This document shows, one piece after another, positions 6,503 through 9,992 of a DNA stretch of 9,992 bases. Positions within the stretch are counted from its first letter, which is position 1; each line of letters begins with the position of its first letter. The notes beneath the pieces were generated by a model. That model was given only the letters and a program-made list of their open reading frames with translations. It made no database searches and was not told the DNA's origin. Source of the DNA: Bacteroidales bacterium Bact_20 (GTDB lineage: Bacteria; Bacteroidota; Bacteroidia; Bacteroidales; DTU049); NCBI GenBank assembly GCA_001603615.1, contig LUZL01000069.1, positions 1-9,992 of the forward strand, given 5' to 3'. A program made the translations under genes and the position numbers.

Positions 6503-8344
6503 GTGAAAAAATTTATTAAAAAACTTTTTTATTTATTAAAGATAATCAGAATAAAAATTTTTGAATGGATTTCTAAAATTAATCCTAGATTATTAAACCT
6601 TACATACATTTTAATATCTTTTTTCTCTTTTTTTGGTGGAATATTAACAATATTTTTTATTGGAAAAGTATATACGCCCGCAGTAGCAAATGATTTAGTT
6701 CCATATATAAATTTTATCTGTTGGAGTGTAAGCATTTTATATATAATTCAGATAATTTTATTAATATTACCTGGTGGAAGGCGTTTTTCATGGTTAAATT
6801 TATTTATAAAAATTCTTTTTATATCTACATTAAACTATTTTGTATACTATATACCTGATTTCATCTCTGGTTATTTACACGAATTAAATTATATTTATTA
6901 TTATAAATTATTTTTAATATTTTTAGTTTTTTTAAGAACCATAAGTCATTGGATAGAAAATATTTATCGTATTACAAAGCAGCACCCAGCAAAAATATTT
7001 ATTCTTAGTTTTATTTTTATAATAATAGTTGGGTCAATTTTATTGCTATTACCAGCTGCAACTTATGAAAATGTAAAATATGAAGATTCTTTATTTATAA
7101 CTGTCTCAGCTGTTTGTGTAACTGGATTAACCCCATTAAACATAGCTACTACTTTTACATGGTTAGGGAAATTAATAATTTTGATATTAATACAAATCGG
7201 TGGATTAGGTATAATGACTATAACGAGTTTTTTAGCTTTGTCGTTTACTAGGTCAGATTTATCATTAAAAGAACAACAAGGACTGGGCTTTAGCATAGGA
7301 ACTTCTACATATAGAGAGGTTTTAAAAAATCTTTATTTAGTCGTTTTGATTACATTATTTTTTGAAAGTATAGGAGCTGTTTTAATTTATTTTTCAGTAC
7401 CTGCTAACCATTTTAATACGGTATCTCAACATGTATTTTTTGCTATTTTTCACTCAGTATCAGCTTTTTGTAATGCAGGCTTTAGTAGTATAGATGCTGG
7501 TATGATGAATAGCGCATTTGTTAATAATTATCTTGGTATTTTTACTATCAGTGGCTTAATTATTTTTGGTGGTTTAGGTTTTTTTGTGATTAAAAGTTTT
7601 GTAGATAATTTATTTTTATATATTAAAAATTTTTTTAGAAAATTATTTAAAAAAGATAAAATAATAAAACCTAAAATTGTCAATATAAATAATATAATAG
7701 TTATTAGAACGACAATTATATTATTAATTTTAGGAATTTTAGGAATTTTAGTTTTAGAAGCTAATAGAGGACTAAATGGCTTTAATTGGTTTAATAAGAT
7801 AGTACATGCATTTTTCTGTTCTGTGACACCTAGGACAGCAGGATTTAATACTATAGATTTTGCAATTTTTTCTCCAGCTACGATAATGTTTATAATAATT
7901 TTAATGTGGATAGGAGCATCTCCTGGTAGTACTGGTGGTGGTATCAAAACTACATCTATAGCATTAGCATTTTTAAATGCTAGATCTCTTGGTAGAAGTC
8001 AAGAAAAAATTAGATACAAAAATAAAACTATAAGTAATGCTAGTATTCAGAAAGCTTTTGTCATCATTGTATTCTCATTATTGACAATTTTTATAGGAAT
8101 AATTTTTATCTGTGCTTTTGATCCACATTTAGGCTTTATGAATATAATGTTTGAGGTTTTTTCAGCTTTTGGCACTGTAGGTTTATCATTAGGTATAACA
8201 CCTGATTTATCTTTATCATCAAAAATTGTAATCATTATTGAAATGTTTATTGGTAGAATGCAATTTGTAATATTGTTTTTAGCAATAATAAAAAAAACAA
8301 AACAACGATTAATCAAATATCCAGAAGTAGATTTAAATTTATAA
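6503..8344 (+). CDS. trkH: TrkH/KtrB-type potassium channel subunit with N-terminal membrane extension
   Basis: This is the inner-membrane pore of a Trk/Ktr potassium uptake system. The four pore-loop filters are visible: VCVTGLTP (204-211, Gly208), FCNAGFSS (322-329, Gly326), RTAGFNT (444-450, Gly447) and SAFGTVGLS (554-562, Gly557/Gly560). The conserved mid-protein loop PGSTGGGIK is at 474-482 and the C-terminal GRMQF at 584-588 replaces the usual GRLE/GRVGP. The recognised core begins around residue 161 (HPAKIFILSFIF). Before it are about 160 extra residues with a basic N-terminus and roughly four hydrophobic stretches (about 30-55, 66-90, 100-118, 133-148), which explains 613 residues against about 450-480 for typical KtrB/TrkH. 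The start is GTG; the frame is open upstream only to the stop at 6458-6460 and offers no ATG. The gene is 12 bases from its RCK partner. Confidence 0.93.
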   Translation: MKKFIKKLFYLLKIIRIKIFEWISKINPRLLNLTYILISFFSFFGGILTIFFIGKVYTPAVANDLVPYINFICWSVSILYIIQIILLILPGGRRFSWLNLFIKILFISTLNYFVYYIPDFISGYLHELNYIYYYKLFLIFLVFLRTISHWIENIYRITKQHPAKIFILSFIFIIIVGSILLLLPAATYENVKYEDSLFITVSAVCVTGLTPLNIATTFTWLGKLIILILIQIGGLGIMTITSFLALSFTRSDLSLKEQQGLGFSIGTSTYREVLKNLYLVVLITLFFESIGAVLIYFSVPANHFNTVSQHVFFAIFHSVSAFCNAGFSSIDAGMMNSAFVNNYLGIFTISGLIIFGGLGFFVIKSFVDNLFLYIKNFFRKLFKKDKIIKPKIVNINNIIVIRTTIILLILGILGILVLEANRGLNGFNWFNKIVHAFFCSVTPRTAGFNTIDFAIFSPATIMFIIILMWIGASPGSTGGGIKTTSIALAFLNARSLGRSQEKIRYKNKTISNASIQKAFVIIVFSLLTIFIGIIFICAFDPHLGFMNIMFEVFSAFGTVGLSLGITPDLSLSSKIVIIIEMFIGRMQFVILFLAIIKKTKQRLIKYPEVDLNL

Positions 8345-8356
8345 AAATATAATATA

Positions 8357-9073
8357 ATGAGTAAAAAAGTTTTAGTATTAGGGTTAGGTAATTTTGGGAG
8401 TGAATTAGCTAGGAGGTTAACCCTAGAAAATATGGAAGTAACAGGTATAGATATAGATCATCATCTAGTAGATTTATATAAAGATAGCATAACTAATGTA
8501 GTAGAGGGTGATGCTACAAAAGATGAAGTAATGAAGGAATTAGAAGTATCTTTATATGATTTTTGTATAGTCTGTATAGGTCATGATGTGGGTATTAGCT
8601 TAACAATGGTAGCTCTACTCAAAAAATATGAAGCTAATATTATCTATGCTAGAGCTATCAATGATATACATAAACAGATATTATCTCTTATGAGAGTAAA
8701 ATATATTTTTGAACCTGAAATAGAATCTGCTGGCAGACTAGCTATGCAAATATCTAGCAAAATTATTTATGATGCTTTTCCTATTTCTAAAAACTACATA
8801 GCTGTAGAAATAAATATACCTAGATCATATGAAAATCTCAAATTAGGAGATATAAAAATTAATGATGAAATAGTTGTATTAATGCTAAAAAGATATTCAT
8901 ATGTTGAGAATCCTTTTGAACGTAGTGAATTATATTATAAACCTTCTCACGAATTTACACCACTGCACGATCCTGAAACCTTATTACACAAAAATGATAG
9001 ATTAGTGATTTTCGGTCCTATAGAAAAGATTAGAAATTTTGTAAAAATTTATGATAAAGAAATAGAAGAATAA
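8357..9073 (+). CDS. trkA: TrkA/KtrA-type potassium uptake regulatory subunit (single RCK)
   Basis: This is a cytoplasmic RCK protein that forms a ring under the TrkH/KtrB pore and gates it in response to bound nucleotide. The 238 residues hold one RCK_N Rossmann domain and one RCK_C domain. That makes it KtrA-like and not the double-unit TrkA of Escherichia coli (about 458 residues). Visible landmarks are VLGLGNFGSELA with GxGxxG at 9-14, the acidic residue at the end of the second strand (GIDID, Asp32), VEGDATKDEVMKE (49-61), VCIGHDVGISL (72-82), IIYARAIND (95-103) and FEPEIESAGRLA (118-129). RCK_C follows from about 147 to 231, ending DRLVIFGPIEKIRNF (214-228). The 12-base gap to the pore gene indicates one operon. 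A loop at about 181-205 (ENPFERSELYYKPSHEF) is somewhat long inside RCK_C. No Shine-Dalgarno site is seen. Confidence 0.93.
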   Translation: MSKKVLVLGLGNFGSELARRLTLENMEVTGIDIDHHLVDLYKDSITNVVEGDATKDEVMKELEVSLYDFCIVCIGHDVGISLTMVALLKKYEANIIYARAINDIHKQILSLMRVKYIFEPEIESAGRLAMQISSKIIYDAFPISKNYIAVEINIPRSYENLKLGDIKINDEIVVLMLKRYSYVENPFERSELYYKPSHEFTPLHDPETLLHKNDRLVIFGPIEKIRNFVKIYDKEIEE

Positions 9074-9119
9074 AATAAACTTTCTGCTCTGCTCTACCCT
9101 TTTTATCTTAATATTTTAA

Positions 9120-9143
9120 TGTGTATAATATAATTAATACACA
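9120..9143. repeat. Weak inverted repeat 47 bases after trkA
   Basis: TGTGTAT (9120-9126) pairs with ATACACA (9137-9143) across a 10-base loop. It is in the right place to be a terminator or mRNA 3' end for the potassium operon, but no T-run follows, so I do not call it an intrinsic terminator. It could equally be a protein binding site. Confidence 0.35.
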
Positions 9144-9360
9144 AGAAGGTATGTGAAAATTGAATATTTTAATCTATTATTCATTTAGTATTTTTCATTA
9201 TTTAATTAAATATAAAATCCTAAAATCGTTTATTATTTAAACTTAAGTCAAAATTTAGTTAATTATTAAATTACAATAATTTATTAATTTATTAAAAAAA
9301 GTAAATCTAATCTTTATATTTAATGTATTATATTTATTATTTAGTTAACTATTTATTAAA

Positions 9361-9386
9361 AAATTAATATAAATTTATATTAATTT
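9361..9386. repeat. Perfect 26-bp A/T palindrome upstream of the secreted-protein gene
   Basis: The half AAATTAATATAAA (9361-9373) is followed without spacer by its exact complement (9374-9386). It lies 42 bases before the ATG at 9429 and just upstream of a -7-like element. It contains no G or C. It may be an operator or a cruciform-prone site; in DNA this AT-rich a chance origin is not excluded. Confidence 0.5.
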
Positions 9387-9400
9387 AAAAAATATTTATA

Positions 9401-9408
9401 TAAATTTG
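9401..9408 (+). promoter_or_regulatory. Possible -7 element for the secreted-protein gene
   Basis: TAAATTTG matches TAnnTTTG and ends 20 bases before the ATG at 9429, similar to the distances for serC and priA. No TTG is found 17-23 bases upstream, so support is weak. Confidence 0.25.
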
Positions 9409-9428
9409 TAAAATATATATTAACAAAT

Positions 9429-9992
9429 ATGAAAAATATGAAAAAATTAGATTTATCTTTAGATTTCAAAAAAATGAGAATTAACCTTAATTACAAATTA
9501 AGAGATTTTATTTTTCCTATTTTAATTTTTACTTTTTTATTAATAAATACTAACACGTTATATTCTCAAAACAATGCATTAGAACCTTTATATAAAAATT
9601 GTTCAAATGGGCAAACTCTTGATATTGAGCAAAAAAGCACTTCAATAATAGAGATACCCCAAGCAAAAGAAGATGATAATATAAACAAAAATGAGAGTCC
9701 TAAAATTTCTTTTGTTAATAGTAGATTATCACAAAAAGATGAGCGATGGCAAAAAGGTGGTATATATTATGGTTTTGAACCTGAGCAAGAGATATTAGAA
9801 AGAAGGACAAAAGTAGCCAAGCACTTTATACTACCTGATGGTAAATATGCTGCCTTCATAGGAAGCGTAAAACATTATAAAGATGAGAACGGCCTTTGGC
9901 AAGATATAGACTTAACTATCAAAAACAATAATACTTCACAATTTAATGAATATAAATATTGTAATGTTACCAATAATATAAAAACTTTTTAT
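9429..9992 (+). CDS. Secreted or surface protein, N-terminal 188 residues, runs off the window
   Basis: The frame is open from the ATG at 9429 to the window end. A charged N-region is followed by a strongly hydrophobic stretch (about residues 27-40, FIFPILIFTFLLIN) and TLYSQ, giving a likely signal peptidase I site after Gln47 in the Ser-Gln style common in Bacteroidota. No lipobox Cys follows, so it is not an obvious lipoprotein. Met16 (codon at 9474-9476) would give a more usual signal peptide length and may be the true start. Residues 48-105 are polar and low in complexity. Residues 125-165 (RRTKVAKHFILPDGKYAAF, then HYKDENGLWQDIDLTI) resemble the stretch near the start of large secreted RHS/YD-repeat or DNRLRE-type proteins, where 'DGKY' and 'GxWxDID' recur. 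I infer a large exported protein, but neither its length nor its C-terminal sorting signal can be seen. Confidence 0.8.
   Translation, partial: MKNMKKLDLSLDFKKMRINLNYKLRDFIFPILIFTFLLINTNTLYSQNNALEPLYKNCSNGQTLDIEQKSTSIIEIPQAKEDDNINKNESPKISFVNSRLSQKDERWQKGGIYYGFEPEQEILERRTKVAKHFILPDGKYAAFIGSVKHYKDENGLWQDIDLTIKNNNTSQFNEYKYCNVTNNIKTFY

Larger units (their letters stand above)
9074..9428. other. AT-rich gene-free gap after the potassium genes
   Basis: No convincing gene is present. The first 40 bases are pyrimidine-rich with a small TGCTC tandem (near 9085-9094). A weak hairpin, a 26-bp palindrome and a -7-like element are listed separately. Further short palindromes are TAGTTAACTA (9342-9351) and ATTTATATAAAT (9394-9405). 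A 26-codon TTG-started frame from 9160 lies behind AAGAAGG (9143-9149), but nothing else supports it. Confidence 0.55.

Noticed and set aside
7528..8316. Minus-strand frames of 139 and 89 codons over the potassium channel gene
   Set aside because: They are antisense shadows of the well-supported pore gene, with low-complexity Ile/Lys/Asn-rich translations and no recognisable motif.
9151..9240. ATG-TGA followed by a short TTG-started frame of 26 codons behind AAGAAGG
   Set aside because: The ATG is followed at once by a stop, other genes here do not use Shine-Dalgarno sites, and the 26-residue product is AT-composition-driven with no recognisable features.

Overview
The window is a very AT-rich stretch of bacterial chromosome with no sign of mobile elements, rRNA, tRNA or CRISPR. 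Several signs point to the Bacteroidota or a close relative in the wider FCB group (for example Ignavibacteriota/Kapabacteria-like lineages). The short SerA is of the Bacteroides type. No start codon has a clear Shine-Dalgarno sequence in front of it; the upstream sequence is just A/T-rich. The last gene has a signal peptide ending in Ser-Gln. The serC promoter fits the TTTG / TAnnTTTG pattern of Bacteroidota. The phylum-level call is an inference and I cannot name a genus.

Layout: on the minus strand the window opens with the N-terminal half of priA (1-1247). A gene-free gap of about 700 bases follows, holding a strong intrinsic terminator (1892-1924). That terminator closes a minus-strand cluster which, in transcription order, is serC (5877-4789), serA (4764-3841), a four-helix-bundle protein of the 23S rRNA intervening-sequence family (3808-3353) and a DUF1015 protein (3203-1956). 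SerA oxidises 3-phosphoglycerate and SerC transaminates the product to phosphoserine. No phosphoserine phosphatase is present in the window. DUF1015 carries an Ala-Asp-Gly-His-His-Arg motif and sits exactly where the remaining serine step, or a regulator of it, might be.

A divergent promoter region (5878-6004) separates serC from a plus-strand group: queD (6005-6454), a TrkH/KtrB-type potassium channel subunit with a long N-terminal membrane extension (6503-8344), and its single-RCK TrkA/KtrA-type gating partner (8357-9073). The two potassium genes are only 12 bases apart and form a complete uptake system. Whether queD is co-transcribed with them is open, but no terminator is visible in the 48-base gap.

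After a 355-base AT-rich gap containing a perfect 26-bp palindrome, a plus-strand gene for a secreted protein begins at 9429 and runs off the window. The least explained items are the DUF1015 protein, the acidic-tailed four-helix protein inside a serine operon, the unusual active-site and cofactor residues of SerA, and the truncated secreted protein.
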